DNA of 64,000 nt from Saprospiraceae bacterium (GTDB taxonomy: Bacteria; Bacteroidota; Bacteroidia; Chitinophagales; Saprospiraceae), in contig JADLHT010000005.1 of NCBI GenBank assembly GCA_020848695.1, positions 34,910 through 98,909 of the forward strand, given 5' to 3'. Under the pieces are notes generated by a model. It ran no database searches. It worked only from the letters and a program-made list of their open reading frames with translations, and was not told the origin of the DNA. Shown here in pieces: positions 17,822-26,873 of the stretch (the stretch's first letter is position 1; the number at the start of each line of letters is the position of its first letter). A program made the translations under genes and the position numbers.

Positions 17822-19672
17822 TTATTTGATCACTACAAATCCTTTCTTTACAAATCCTTTACTGGTATTAACTTGTAAATAGTATTGTCCCGGAGACATT
17901 TGATTTACATTAAAGATTGGATTGTAGGTATTGCTTAATGTATTTTCAGATGCAGAAAAAACGATTTTTCCTCCCATATCAACAATATGATAACTTACTT
18001 TAGAAATTTCATTTAGTCGGATAGAAGCTCGCAACTCATCAATAGCAGGATTTGGAGTTAATTCTATCAATACGCCTTTCTCATTTGAAATATCTTTATT
18101 AGAGACGACCGCTTTAGAAACGAACAAAGAAATAGAAGAAGGAGAATAAACCGTTTCGTCTTCATTCGTCTGATTGCTATTACAATCAAAATAAAATAAT
18201 CCTGCTGTTGACATATCTGGACCACCACTAACGTCTTGTGTTCCGGCTTGCAAGAACGGATAATCTTCAAAGTCCAATTCATTCGATGCATCCTTTAACT
18301 CTAAATGCAATCTCCCGTTAAAATCGCTATCGTAACCAAAGAAGACGTTGGTGCTTCCACCCGGATATTGAATCGATGCAAAGTACAATTCATTGTCATT
18401 TTTTAATGTATAAACCGTCTCATTACCATCAAGATTTTCTAAACCTATAGCGAAAGTAGCTGAACCTCTAGTATCTGCTCCATCAAAACTCATACTTCCC
18501 AGGGCCACAAGGAGCATCTCGTCACTCGAAATATCATTGTCTGCATTGATGTCATCCCATCTGTAGATTCTTCCTTCAAGATATAATCCAGCAACGGTAC
18601 CACCTGTTCCTGTAGAAATAGTTGCAAAAACAGAATCAAGTTGCATTCCCTTACCATGTTTCATTCTGAATGGCATCATTAATTCCCGATAAGCTGTACC
18701 ACCACCAAAAAAATAGGCACCTGACGTAACGGGTGTTCGTGATGCTACATTGAATCTGCATTTGGATAAGAAATTGCTCGTTACATCAAAATAGGAACTT
18801 AGTTTATTGTCATAAACAAATTTTTCCTGTGCTGAATTGATTGCATTATACTCTAAACCATATTGCCCAACAGACAATCCATTATAATCAAAAGGATCTG
18901 AAAGTATTTCATTCTTTGTGCTGTCAACCTCAAGATTAAATGATGAATTGGATTTATTGTATAAATCTGTATTTCCGTTTTTTATAATACAATTTAATTT
19001 GATGTCATTTTGATTAGCCGTTCCAACATTAGTAATTGATCCGCCAGGATAAAAGACCATGTCACCGATCGAAGTTATCTGATTAGAGGGGATTGCACCA
19101 TATTTTGGGAAAAGTACAAGAGGCTGAGAAAAAGAACCGTCACATACTGTTCTAGTTATTGAAAGATCATTCACTTCCTTAGGAAAAGCACCTAAGGTCA
19201 TATTAACTGTTCCTTTTGCAATTTCTTCTTTTAAAGCAACACCATCTGAATAACCAAGCATGACACAGGGAATTGTCACTTGGACTGAAATTGTTTCGGT
19301 AGCTCTTCCCATTCTGAAAGGAACATCGCCTCCTCTATTGGCGAGATCATTATGATTTAACACTACCACAGCAATTGCGCCTGCATTTTGTGCATTCAGG
19401 CATTTAACATCGAAATTACAGCTACCTCTGTCAATTACTGCTATTTTGCCATTTATAGCTGCAGCATTTGTCAATGTAGCACAAGCTGTTATAGACTCTG
19501 CTATTGCGCAATCTCCTGTCCATAGTCCTGTAGTTAAATCAGCCCCAAAAGCTGAGTTGCCAAAATTTTTCTCACCTGCAATAGTCGTAGGTGAATTCAC
19601 CAGTACTCCTACTTTCTGTGCATTCAGAAATGAAGTTGTAATTAATCCTAGTAACAGTAAAAATTTATTCAT
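17822..19672 (-). CDS. T9SS-exported protein with a protease-associated (PA) domain
   Basis: A 616-residue secreted protein. A signal peptide (ending LNAQ) is followed by a PA domain (about 20-160, with IAVIDRGSCNFDVKCLNAQNAGAIAVVVLN). A long middle region with short Asp/Asn-rich dockerin-like stretches (DINADNDIS) comes next, and a T9SS type A domain closes the protein (about 540-616, TPNPAIDELRA through GQYYLQVNTS). PA domains usually sit in peptidases, but no catalytic domain is recognisable. ATG at 19672 is chosen because the in-frame codon at 19693 lies in the T-tract of the preceding terminator. It is a paralogue of the gene upstream. Confidence 0.8.
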   Translation of the reverse strand: MNKFLLLLGLITTSFLNAQKVGVLVNSPTTIAGEKNFGNSAFGADLTTGLWTGDCAIAESITACATLTNAAAINGKIAVIDRGSCNFDVKCLNAQNAGAIAVVVLNHNDLANRGGDVPFRMGRATETISVQVTIPCVMLGYSDGVALKEEIAKGTVNMTLGAFPKEVNDLSITRTVCDGSFSQPLVLFPKYGAIPSNQITSIGDMVFYPGGSITNVGTANQNDIKLNCIIKNGNTDLYNKSNSSFNLEVDSTKNEILSDPFDYNGLSVGQYGLEYNAINSAQEKFVYDNKLSSYFDVTSNFLSKCRFNVASRTPVTSGAYFFGGGTAYRELMMPFRMKHGKGMQLDSVFATISTGTGGTVAGLYLEGRIYRWDDINADNDISSDEMLLVALGSMSFDGADTRGSATFAIGLENLDGNETVYTLKNDNELYFASIQYPGGSTNVFFGYDSDFNGRLHLELKDASNELDFEDYPFLQAGTQDVSGGPDMSTAGLFYFDCNSNQTNEDETVYSPSSISLFVSKAVVSNKDISNEKGVLIELTPNPAIDELRASIRLNEISKVSYHIVDMGGKIVFSASENTLSNTYNPIFNVNQMSPGQYYLQVNTSKGFVKKGFVVIK

Positions 19673-19691
19673 GATTTTATATATTTTATCC

Positions 19692-19738
19692 AAAAAAAAA
19701 TGGCAGAAAACAAGATCATTTCTTGCGTTTCTGCCATA
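19692..19738 (-). terminator. Terminator between the two tandem T9SS paralogues
   Basis: On the minus strand TATGGCAGAAA and TTTCTGCCAT pair, followed by a run of eight or nine T. It lies 15 bases after the stop at 19753 and just upstream of the next start. Confidence 0.88.
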
Positions 19739-19752
19739 AATGAAACAATTAT

Positions 19753-21279
19753 TTATTTTACAACGAAGAAAGATTTTTTTACGAATCCTTCGTTGGTATT
19801 TACTTTAATAATATAAGCACCAGCTGGATAGCTTGCAACATTTATTGACTTTTGGTGTATAGTAGAATTTTGATTAATTCTCTCACTGCTAATAATATTG
19901 CCAGCACTATTTAATAGTTCCAACTGAATCGGAGATGGATTAGTTAGTTTTATCTCAATCTGAGCGAGATCTTTTGCCGGACTTGGATTGATTTGAACAG
20001 CAATATTTGCATCTTTTTTCGGATTTTCCGTAGCAACTACTCCTCCTAATTCGAGTGCCATTGCGCAAGGAAAGAAGAAAACTTCATTGTCTGAAGCAGA
20101 TGTGCTTCCGTCAAGATCTACATAGAATAGACTTGCTGCTGTCATATCAGGTCCACCTGTAGCGCCGTCCTGAGCTCTAACGCTTAGGTAAGGATAATCT
20201 TCATATTGAAGAGTCTGAGCAGCTTCTTTTGTGTTAACTAACATTCTGTGGCTAGGTACCATATCGTACCCATTAAAAATTGATTTTGTACCGCCCGGAT
20301 ACATTAACGAAGCAAAATATAATACTCCACTTTCTGCCTTATATTTTGGATCAGAACTTGAAATATTTTCAAGTCCAATTCTAATGTTTACGAAATTTCC
20401 ACCGGTTGTAGAAGGAACAGTAATTGATCCTAAGGCAACCAATTCCATTTCATCATTATCAATATCATTGTTTCCATTAAGATCGGTGAATTTGTATAGT
20501 CTTCCTTCAACATAAATATCTGCAACTCCTTCATTGGAAGCTATTGCTGTAAATAAGGTATCGATCGTTAAGCCTTCTCCATTGCTAAAGCTGAAGGGAA
20601 ACATCAACTCGCGATAATCCGTACCACCACCCCAATATTGGGTGATTTGTAGAGCTTTGTTGTTCGGATTAATTCTTCCTTTAGAATACAGTTTCGGTGT
20701 AACATAAGTATTGGAAGTTAAAGTATTGTCTGTTCTTGCATTATCCGCAGAATCCTGAGAAACCGTATAAACGTATTGATATCTTCCGGTTCCTTTACCA
20801 TTTTTTAAATCATAAGCTTCATTTAAAAGTCCACGTACGCTATCTGGTTCAATATCCAATCTTTCAGCAGATAACATATCATACAATTTGGTAGAACCAG
20901 AGCCGGAAAGAGGAAAATGGGTTAATACACATTGAAGTTTAGCTCCTGTTAAGGTTTTTGCTCCAAGATTTTTCATAAATGCTCCTGGTTGAAATACAGC
21001 ACTGTTTTCCTTTTGAACTTCTCCAACAGGAATGGCTCCAAAGTTGGCGTTGATCACATAAGCTTCCTTAACATTAGGATTCGTGGTATATTGAACCGAA
21101 TAAATACTGTTGTCATAATCACCTGGTGCCGGAGATGCCTCCGGATTACCGTTTTCAAAAGGGACAGACAGCATTTCTGCTTTCTCGAGATTCTTAAGTT
21201 TAAGCTTAGCAGGAAAAGTTTGGGCATTAACTAGTTTTAATGCAATTAAAAGAACAAAAAAAAGTAAGATTTTTTTCAT
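19753..21279 (-). CDS. T9SS-exported protein, paralogue of the PA-domain protein but without the PA domain
   Basis: A 508-residue secreted protein of unknown function. It has a signal peptide (KKILLFFVLLIALKLVNAQ), a middle region that shares GGGTDYRELMFPF, DLNGNNDIDNDEMELVALGS and QDGATGGPDM with the gene downstream, and a type A T9SS domain (INPSPAKDLAQ through AGAYIIKVNT). The frame could start at 21318. However, TAACTTTG (21316-21323) lies across that point, which fixes the ATG at 21279 with a leader of about 30 bases. The shared DxNxNxDIDxDE segment looks calcium-binding. Confidence 0.8.
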   Translation of the reverse strand: MKKILLFFVLLIALKLVNAQTFPAKLKLKNLEKAEMLSVPFENGNPEASPAPGDYDNSIYSVQYTTNPNVKEAYVINANFGAIPVGEVQKENSAVFQPGAFMKNLGAKTLTGAKLQCVLTHFPLSGSGSTKLYDMLSAERLDIEPDSVRGLLNEAYDLKNGKGTGRYQYVYTVSQDSADNARTDNTLTSNTYVTPKLYSKGRINPNNKALQITQYWGGGTDYRELMFPFSFSNGEGLTIDTLFTAIASNEGVADIYVEGRLYKFTDLNGNNDIDNDEMELVALGSITVPSTTGGNFVNIRIGLENISSSDPKYKAESGVLYFASLMYPGGTKSIFNGYDMVPSHRMLVNTKEAAQTLQYEDYPYLSVRAQDGATGGPDMTAASLFYVDLDGSTSASDNEVFFFPCAMALELGGVVATENPKKDANIAVQINPSPAKDLAQIEIKLTNPSPIQLELLNSAGNIISSERINQNSTIHQKSINVASYPAGAYIIKVNTNEGFVKKSFFVVK

Positions 21280-21315
21280 GTAAAATTTATTTATTGATAA
21301 TCTAATGTGAAAGGT

Positions 21316-21323
21316 CAAAGTTA
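21316..21323 (-). promoter_or_regulatory. -7 promoter element of the upstream T9SS paralogue
   Basis: TAACTTTG on the minus strand, 36 bases before the ATG at 21279. The downstream paralogue has no comparable element of its own. Confidence 0.5.
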
Positions 21324-21395
21324 ATAAATTGTTTTTTTTAAAGCAAAAAATATTTTAATATCTTATATATCAATATATTAAACATATAAGATTAA

Positions 21396-22358
21396 TTATA
21401 TATTTTGTTTTATTGATCTTCTGATTAATTCTTCTTCATTCAGATCGTCCAGGATTAAGCCGGGAATTGGATTTTGAATACAGTAAGTAAACGATTGAGC
21501 ACTTAAAAATGCTGTTTCATTGGTAATGATATTTTTACTTCTTGTTAAATAACTTTTTATAGGTTCAAATCGTGCCAGTATTTTGGATATATTATACTTT
21601 AATTTTATGTTTGGAGCATTGATGTTCAATATTTTACATGCTTTTTCGATGAAATTTTTGTAAATAATATTTTTTTGCCAAAGCAAATGCTTTAGACCAG
21701 AACGCTCAGTTTCTATTGCATAATGAATAGCTTGGACAACTTTCCGCACATCTATAAGTCCAATACTACCTACCGGATAGAATTTCAGTCCATTTGCAAT
21801 TTTTTGAAGGACTTGTAATGAACTTCTATTCCAATCACCTTCTCCAAGGATAATACATGGATTTAAAATAACACATTTCATTCCTTCTTCAATGGCTCGG
21901 AATACCTCCAGTTCAGCGAGATATTTTGTTTTTGCATAATAGCTGTGAAATACAGGTCTTCCAATTGCATTTTCTGAAATTAGTAAAGGGTCAGAACTCC
22001 TGGTTAATGTAGATGCAGAGCTTAAGAAGATCAGCTTCTTGATACCCTGATCTATACATAGATTGACCAATGCTCTTGTAAGGAGTACGTTATCTTCGTA
22101 TAATTGATTCTTCATAGAAGAATTATAACTAACACAACCTGCTAAATGAATTACACAATCAACGTCCTTAAGATTTTCCATAGAGCTTAGTGATTCTATT
22201 AGATCTCCGCTAAGAACTTGGTGTTTTGAATTCTTCTGGTGCTTAGATCTTGAATGCAGTATCAAATGATACTTGTTCAGACTTTCCAAATATTCAATTA
22301 ACTGTGTCCCAACAAATCCAGAAGCTCCGGTAATTAATATTTTTGAAGGAAGTGACAA
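21396..22358 (-). CDS. NAD-dependent epimerase/dehydratase (extended SDR)
   Basis: A 320-residue extended short-chain dehydrogenase. The nucleotide-binding ITGASGFVGTQLIEYL is at the N-terminus, VIHLAGCVSY at about 86, SSASTL at about 115, and the catalytic YYAKTKYLAEL (YxxxK) at about 140. Substrates of this group range from nucleotide sugars to steroids and flavonoids and cannot be decided here. The start is TTG at 22358, only six bases after the stop of the cytochrome gene, so the two are probably co-transcribed and translationally coupled. Confidence 0.85.
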   Translation of the reverse strand: MSLPSKILITGASGFVGTQLIEYLESLNKYHLILHSRSKHQKNSKHQVLSGDLIESLSSMENLKDVDCVIHLAGCVSYNSSMKNQLYEDNVLLTRALVNLCIDQGIKKLIFLSSASTLTRSSDPLLISENAIGRPVFHSYYAKTKYLAELEVFRAIEEGMKCVILNPCIILGEGDWNRSSLQVLQKIANGLKFYPVGSIGLIDVRKVVQAIHYAIETERSGLKHLLWQKNIIYKNFIEKACKILNINAPNIKLKYNISKILARFEPIKSYLTRSKNIITNETAFLSAQSFTYCIQNPIPGLILDDLNEEELIRRSIKQNI

Positions 22359-22364
22359 GCTTGT

Positions 22365-22670
22365 TTATTGTTTTAAAGATATTGTAAATTCTGCAACCAG
22401 TTTAATCTCTTCTTTTGTCAATTTTTCACCAAACCCAGTCATTACATTTCTACCTTTACTAATAACAAGAATTCTATCTTCAAGGCTTAAATCAGAAAAT
22501 CGGAGATCTTTAGCTCCATTGGTCATTAGATTACCTTTAATTCCATGACACAGGACACAGTTTCTTCTGAATATTTCTTTACCGGTCAGAGGCAAATCTG
22601 ACTTTTTAACATTCGATTCACAAGTAAAAAAGAATGCACATATTGTCAGAACAAATGGTAATCGAAGCAT
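22365..22670 (-). CDS. Small monoheme c-type cytochrome lipoprotein
   Basis: A 101-residue protein. A short hydrophobic N-terminus ends in a lipobox-like FFFTC (Cys at about 17), suggesting a lipid anchor. One heme-binding CxxCH is present (CVLCH, about 38-42), and the axial methionine is probably in NVMTGFG (about 77). It would carry electrons in the periplasm. It is the first gene of a two-gene unit with the SDR gene. It resembles the cytochrome c domains often found in Bacteroidota respiratory and alcohol-oxidising systems, but the partner is not identifiable. Confidence 0.85.
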   Translation of the reverse strand: MLRLPFVLTICAFFFTCESNVKKSDLPLTGKEIFRRNCVLCHGIKGNLMTNGAKDLRFSDLSLEDRILVISKGRNVMTGFGEKLTKEEIKLVAEFTISLKQ

Positions 22671-22771
22671 AGGCCAAAAATGTAAAAATGAATACTTTTT
22701 AAGAACTTTTTAATTGAAAATAAGTTTATGATTCATTCAATATAAACTACAAATTATTCTCATCGCTTTTC

Positions 22772-24151
22772 ATGAAAAATCTCATTTTCAATAGTGTAGT
22801 ATTACTACATCTTCTTAGTTTAGTAAACGCTCAACAGTCTTTTACCTTAAAAGAAGCTATTCAATATGCACAAAAGAACAGTCATTCACTCAACATTCAA
22901 AAACTTGATATTTTGGATGCTGAAGACTTACTCACGGAATATAAGTCTATAGGTATGCCGAAATTAACGGGTAATGTGAGTTACAATTATTTTGTTGATA
23001 TTCCTACTAATATTTTTCCCGATTTCATTTCTCCGTCTATCTATGAAGTTTTATTTAAAGAAAATCTCTTACCCAGAAAAGATTTAAATTTTGGTTCGGG
23101 AATTCCTGCTCAATTTGGAACGAAGAATAATCTTACTGCCAAATTAGATTTTTCGACCTTACTATTTGATGGAAGTTTTCTGGTAGGATTAAAAGCACAA
23201 AAACTTTATAAGGATCTCATCCGAAAGCAAATCAATCAGTCTGAATCAGAAGTGCGCTTTCAAGTAACAAAAGCATACATGGCGGTGCTGGCCGTACAGC
23301 AAAACTTAGGAATACTTGATAAAAATCTATCTAACTTAAAAAAAGTATATGATGAAGTAAATCAAATTTATAAAACAGGCTTGACTGAAAAGTTAGATGT
23401 TGACAGATTAGAATTGTCACTTCAAAATCTGAATACTGAAAAGGATAAATTACTAAGGATATATGAGGTGACTACCTTATTATTAAAATTTCAGATGTCT
23501 TTTCCGCTGAATGAGCCCATTAAAGTTTCAGAGAATTTTAATGATTTACTAAATGCGAGCCTTATTCAAATAGAAGACAAAAATTTTGCATTGGACATTC
23601 AGAACAGGCCCGAGTATAGCGTAATTAAACAAGGAATTCAGCTTGCCGAAATTAATGTTAAAAGATATAAGATGTCATACGTGCCCAGTTTGTTTGGATT
23701 TGCAACAGCACAACGCTCGTTGCAACGCAACGACCTTTTTGACAGGAATAGTAACAAATGGTTTCCAACTACAATAGCAGGATTAAGTCTTAATGTACCA
23801 ATATTTGATGGGCTGGCAACCAAAGCACATATATCAAAAGCCAAAACATTACTGGATAGAACGAGAATGCAGTTTGAAGAGTTTGAAAGAGGATCTAATC
23901 TGGCTTATGATAATGCAAAGTTGAATTATATTAACGCTAAGAATACTTTGGACTCCAGAGGTAAAACCTTATTACTTGCAGAAAGAATATATCAGACGAG
24001 TCAAACAAAATTTAAAAGCGGCGTTGGCTCTTCCTTGGAAGTATCGACTGCAGAGAGAGACATGTATTCTGCACAAGCCAATGTCCTAGATGCACAGATT
24101 AATTTAATAAATGCTAAGGTTGAGCTAGAGAAATCAATTGGTAAATTGTAA
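22772..24151 (+). CDS. TolC family outer-membrane efflux protein
   Basis: A 459-residue protein with a signal peptide (1-20, VNAQ) and two outer-membrane-efflux-protein repeats (about 25-225 and 260-455), made of long helices with the periodic Ala/Asn pattern. FTLKEAIQYAQKNSHSL at the start and YQTSQTKFKSGVGSSLEVSTAERDMYSAQANVLDAQ near the end are typical. It would form the trimeric exit duct of a tripartite exporter or type I secretion system. No membrane-fusion or inner-membrane pump gene follows, so its partners are elsewhere. It is convergent with recX, seven bases away. Confidence 0.9.
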   Translation: MKNLIFNSVVLLHLLSLVNAQQSFTLKEAIQYAQKNSHSLNIQKLDILDAEDLLTEYKSIGMPKLTGNVSYNYFVDIPTNIFPDFISPSIYEVLFKENLLPRKDLNFGSGIPAQFGTKNNLTAKLDFSTLLFDGSFLVGLKAQKLYKDLIRKQINQSESEVRFQVTKAYMAVLAVQQNLGILDKNLSNLKKVYDEVNQIYKTGLTEKLDVDRLELSLQNLNTEKDKLLRIYEVTTLLLKFQMSFPLNEPIKVSENFNDLLNASLIQIEDKNFALDIQNRPEYSVIKQGIQLAEINVKRYKMSYVPSLFGFATAQRSLQRNDLFDRNSNKWFPTTIAGLSLNVPIFDGLATKAHISKAKTLLDRTRMQFEEFERGSNLAYDNAKLNYINAKNTLDSRGKTLLLAERIYQTSQTKFKSGVGSSLEVSTAERDMYSAQANVLDAQINLINAKVELEKSIGKL

Positions 24152-24157
24152 GATTAT

Positions 24158-24643
24158 TTAAGCTTCTTTCTCTTCTTTATATTCCTTCAAGGCTTTAGTG
24201 ATTAATTCAGATTCATAACCTTTTTGAAGCAAATAATTTTTAAGCTTAATGAAGCGAATTGTTTGATCAGAATTTTGTATTTCTTCAGTTTTTTTTAAAA
24301 TCAGAAATTTGATTTTTGAATAATATTCTTCCTCATCAATTTCAGTCATTGCGGTTTGAATAAGTTTAGGTAAAATATTTTTCTGAATTAGAAAATTTGA
24401 AATTTTAATACGACCCCAATGCTTAATTCGGTGCTTTCCACTCACAACTGCTCTTGTGAATCTTTCTTCGTCAATATATTTTTCTTGAATAAGTCGAATT
24501 ATAATTTCATCTTGCCATTCCGAATTAATTTTAAGATCTTTCATTTTTTGGATCACTTCCTGCTGACACCTTTCCTGATATGTGCAATAATTTCGTATCT
24601 TTTCAAAGTAAATCTCACGAGTTGAATAAATTTTATTCTTCAT
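24158..24643 (-). CDS. recX: Regulatory protein RecX
   Basis: A 161-residue helical protein with the three-helix repeats of RecX. The centre holds EKYIDEERFTRAVVSGKHRIKHWGR (about 56-80), close to the family core (yiDeerFa...v..k....+.kG...i). RecX binds RecA filaments and limits their extension. Its start overlaps the HAD gene's stop by 11 bases, so the two are coupled. Confidence 0.88.
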   Translation of the reverse strand: MKNKIYSTREIYFEKIRNYCTYQERCQQEVIQKMKDLKINSEWQDEIIIRLIQEKYIDEERFTRAVVSGKHRIKHWGRIKISNFLIQKNILPKLIQTAMTEIDEEEYYSKIKFLILKKTEEIQNSDQTIRFIKLKNYLLQKGYESELITKALKEYKEEKEA

Positions 24644-25256
24644 TCAGATCTTTTAAAATCTTATAGATAATAACACTGATATCTTCAATCGGACTGTGAC
24701 AATGAGTATTAATTCCTAAAGATTGGGCGGGAATTAAATTTTCCTGTTTATCATCAATGTATAGTGTTTCAGATGGAAGAATCTGGGATTCATGCAATAC
24801 AAACTTATAAATTTCGAGGTCAGGTTTTCGCATATGTATCAGATGTGAATAGTAGCTTTGTGAGAAGTAATTTGAAAATTTTTCAATACCCAAAGTCTGC
24901 CAGATGATCTTCATAACCTTTCTGTAATGAGTAAGATTGGTATTGCTGAGTAAGATTAATTTATAGCTTTTACTCAATTCGACCAGCATTTCAACTCTAT
25001 GTTTGGGTAGTGATAATAGCATGGCATTCCATGCTTCGTAATATATTTCTGCTTGAAATACTTTCTTTGATCTTCTCTGCAATCGGTTAAAGAAAGCTTC
25101 CTCAGAGATTTCACCTCTTTCAAATGGAAAAAAAACTTCTTCATTAATATTAAGGCACTTATCAGGATCTAAAAGTTCATTCATCCTTTCAAATGTTGCT
25201 TGCTCATCGAGATCAAGAAGAACATTGCCGAAATCAAAAATAATATTTTTAATCAA
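24633..25256 (-). CDS. HAD-IA family phosphatase (YihX-like)
   Basis: A 207-residue haloacid dehalogenase-type hydrolase. Motif I is IIFDFGNVLLDLD: the nucleophile Asp is present, and the second acidic residue of the usual DxD is replaced, as in YihX-type sugar phosphatases that read DLGNV. Motif II is LLSNTN, motif III MRKPDLEIY and motif IV YIDDKQENL. GEISEEAFFNRLQ also resembles YihX. A role as a sugar-phosphate or nucleotide phosphatase is likely, with substrate unknown. The start is TTG (25256), supported by the conserved beginning MIKNIIFDFG. A TACTTTTG element lies at 25297-25304. Confidence 0.85.
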   Translation of the reverse strand: MIKNIIFDFGNVLLDLDEQATFERMNELLDPDKCLNINEEVFFPFERGEISEEAFFNRLQRRSKKVFQAEIYYEAWNAMLLSLPKHRVEMLVELSKSYKLILLSNTNLTHYRKVMKIIWQTLGIEKFSNYFSQSYYSHLIHMRKPDLEIYKFVLHESQILPSETLYIDDKQENLIPAQSLGINTHCHSPIEDISVIIYKILKDLNEE

Positions 25257-25310
25257 CTTCTAAATTGAAATAAAATACTCGTGATTTTGAAATTTCCAAA
25301 AGTATAAAAT

Positions 25311-26750
25311 TTAATAGGAAATACAGACATTTTTTGCTTCTGTAAAAAATCGCATTGCTTCCCATCCACCTTCTCGCCCTACACCACTAGCGTTCATCCC
25401 TCCAAACGGTGTGCGCAGATCCCTTACAAGCCAACAATTAATCCAAACAATTCCGGTATTTAGTTTGCTTGAAATCTGATGAGCTTTATTGATATTCTTA
25501 GTCCATATTGTAGATGCTAAACCATAATCACTATTGTTAGCTAATTCTATTGCTTCATCATCACCTGAAAATTTTTGTAAAGTAATTACCGGACCAAAAA
25601 TTTCTTCTTGATTGGTTCTGCATTGTGCGTGTAATCCTTCAATAATAGTCGGTAGTATAAATGACCCATTAGCACACTGGCCTTCTAATTTTATTTCTTG
25701 TCCACCATGTAGTATAGTGCCTCCTTCTTCTACAGCAAGTTGAATGTAAGACAAAACTTTTTTCTTATGATCTTCAGATATTAATGAGCCAAACTGTGTG
25801 TTTGGATCAAGTGGGTTTCCTATTCTTAGTTTGCTTACTTTTTCTATAAGTAATTTTTTAAATTTTTCATAAATTGATTCCTGAATTAATATTCTTGAAC
25901 CGCACAGGCAAATTTGACCCTGATTACTAAAAGCTAATCTTGAAACTTCGCTGACCGTCTTTTCTAAATCACAATCTTCAAAAATCAAACAGGGATTCTT
26001 GCCGCCTAGTTCAAGGCTTAGTTTTTTAAACATGGGCCCAGCGACAGAACTAATTATTTTTCCTGTTTTGGTTCCTCCGGTAAATGAAATGGCTTTGATA
26101 CCCGGATGTTCAACAATTGCTGCACCAGCTCGCGATCCCAAACCCTGAATAATATTCAGAACTCCATTAGGTAATCCCGCTTCATTACATATTTGTCCCA
26201 ACATAGAAGCCGTTGTAGGGCTTAATTCAGAAGGTTTGGCAATAACGCAGTTGCCGCTTGCCAGTGCAGGCGCAATCTTCCAAGTAAATAAGTATAAAGG
26301 TAAATTCCATGGACTTATGCAGCCAACTGAGCCGATTGGCTGTCTTAAAGTATAGTTTATTGAATTGTAATTCGAGTGAGATTCGGATGCAAATTGTAAA
26401 GCAGCCGTTGCAAAAAATCTAAAATTCGAAGCAGCTCTCGGAATTTCAAACTCTTCGGAAAGTTTTAGCGGCTTACCGGTATCGTAAGTTTCAGCCAATG
26501 CCAGCCCGGATTTTTTTTCTTCAATCAATTCAGAGATTCTGTTCAGTATCCTAAATCTAAGATTTGGATTAAACGAAGACCATTCTTCAAAAGCTTTTTG
26601 AGAAGCCATGAATGCCAGTTCAACATCCTGAATATCACTAGAAGCAATTTCAGCATTTTTTAAACCTGTAGCTGGATTAATCTTATCAATCCACTCGTTA
26701 TTTTGAGGATTGATATATACCCCATCGATAAAATTTAATATTTTATTCAT
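25311..26750 (-). CDS. NAD-dependent aldehyde dehydrogenase (ALDH8-like, aminomuconate/hydroxymuconate semialdehyde type)
   Basis: A 479-residue ALDH. SPWNLPLYLFTWKIAPALASGN is the coenzyme region, FTGGTKTGK follows, LELGGKNPCLIF carries the general base Glu, and NQGQICLCGSR the catalytic Cys. The C-terminal LRTPFGGMNASGVGREGGWEAMRFFTEAKNVCISY is close to the group oxidising 2-aminomuconate or 2-hydroxymuconate semialdehyde in aromatic or kynurenine degradation. No other gene of such a pathway is in the window, so the substrate is a family-level guess. ATG at 26750 is chosen over a TTG at 26762 because the -7-like GATCTTTG overlaps the latter. Confidence 0.85.
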   Translation of the reverse strand: MNKILNFIDGVYINPQNNEWIDKINPATGLKNAEIASSDIQDVELAFMASQKAFEEWSSFNPNLRFRILNRISELIEEKKSGLALAETYDTGKPLKLSEEFEIPRAASNFRFFATAALQFASESHSNYNSINYTLRQPIGSVGCISPWNLPLYLFTWKIAPALASGNCVIAKPSELSPTTASMLGQICNEAGLPNGVLNIIQGLGSRAGAAIVEHPGIKAISFTGGTKTGKIISSVAGPMFKKLSLELGGKNPCLIFEDCDLEKTVSEVSRLAFSNQGQICLCGSRILIQESIYEKFKKLLIEKVSKLRIGNPLDPNTQFGSLISEDHKKKVLSYIQLAVEEGGTILHGGQEIKLEGQCANGSFILPTIIEGLHAQCRTNQEEIFGPVITLQKFSGDDEAIELANNSDYGLASTIWTKNINKAHQISSKLNTGIVWINCWLVRDLRTPFGGMNASGVGREGGWEAMRFFTEAKNVCISY

Positions 26751-26873
26751 AAGTGAATACAAAGATCTTAAAGTGAATTGAAATAGGCTTTATTTTTTTT
26801 AAGAAATAGACAGTAAATTAACAATAACAAATTTAAATTGAAACCATTAACTTGATTTCAATTACAATTAGAC

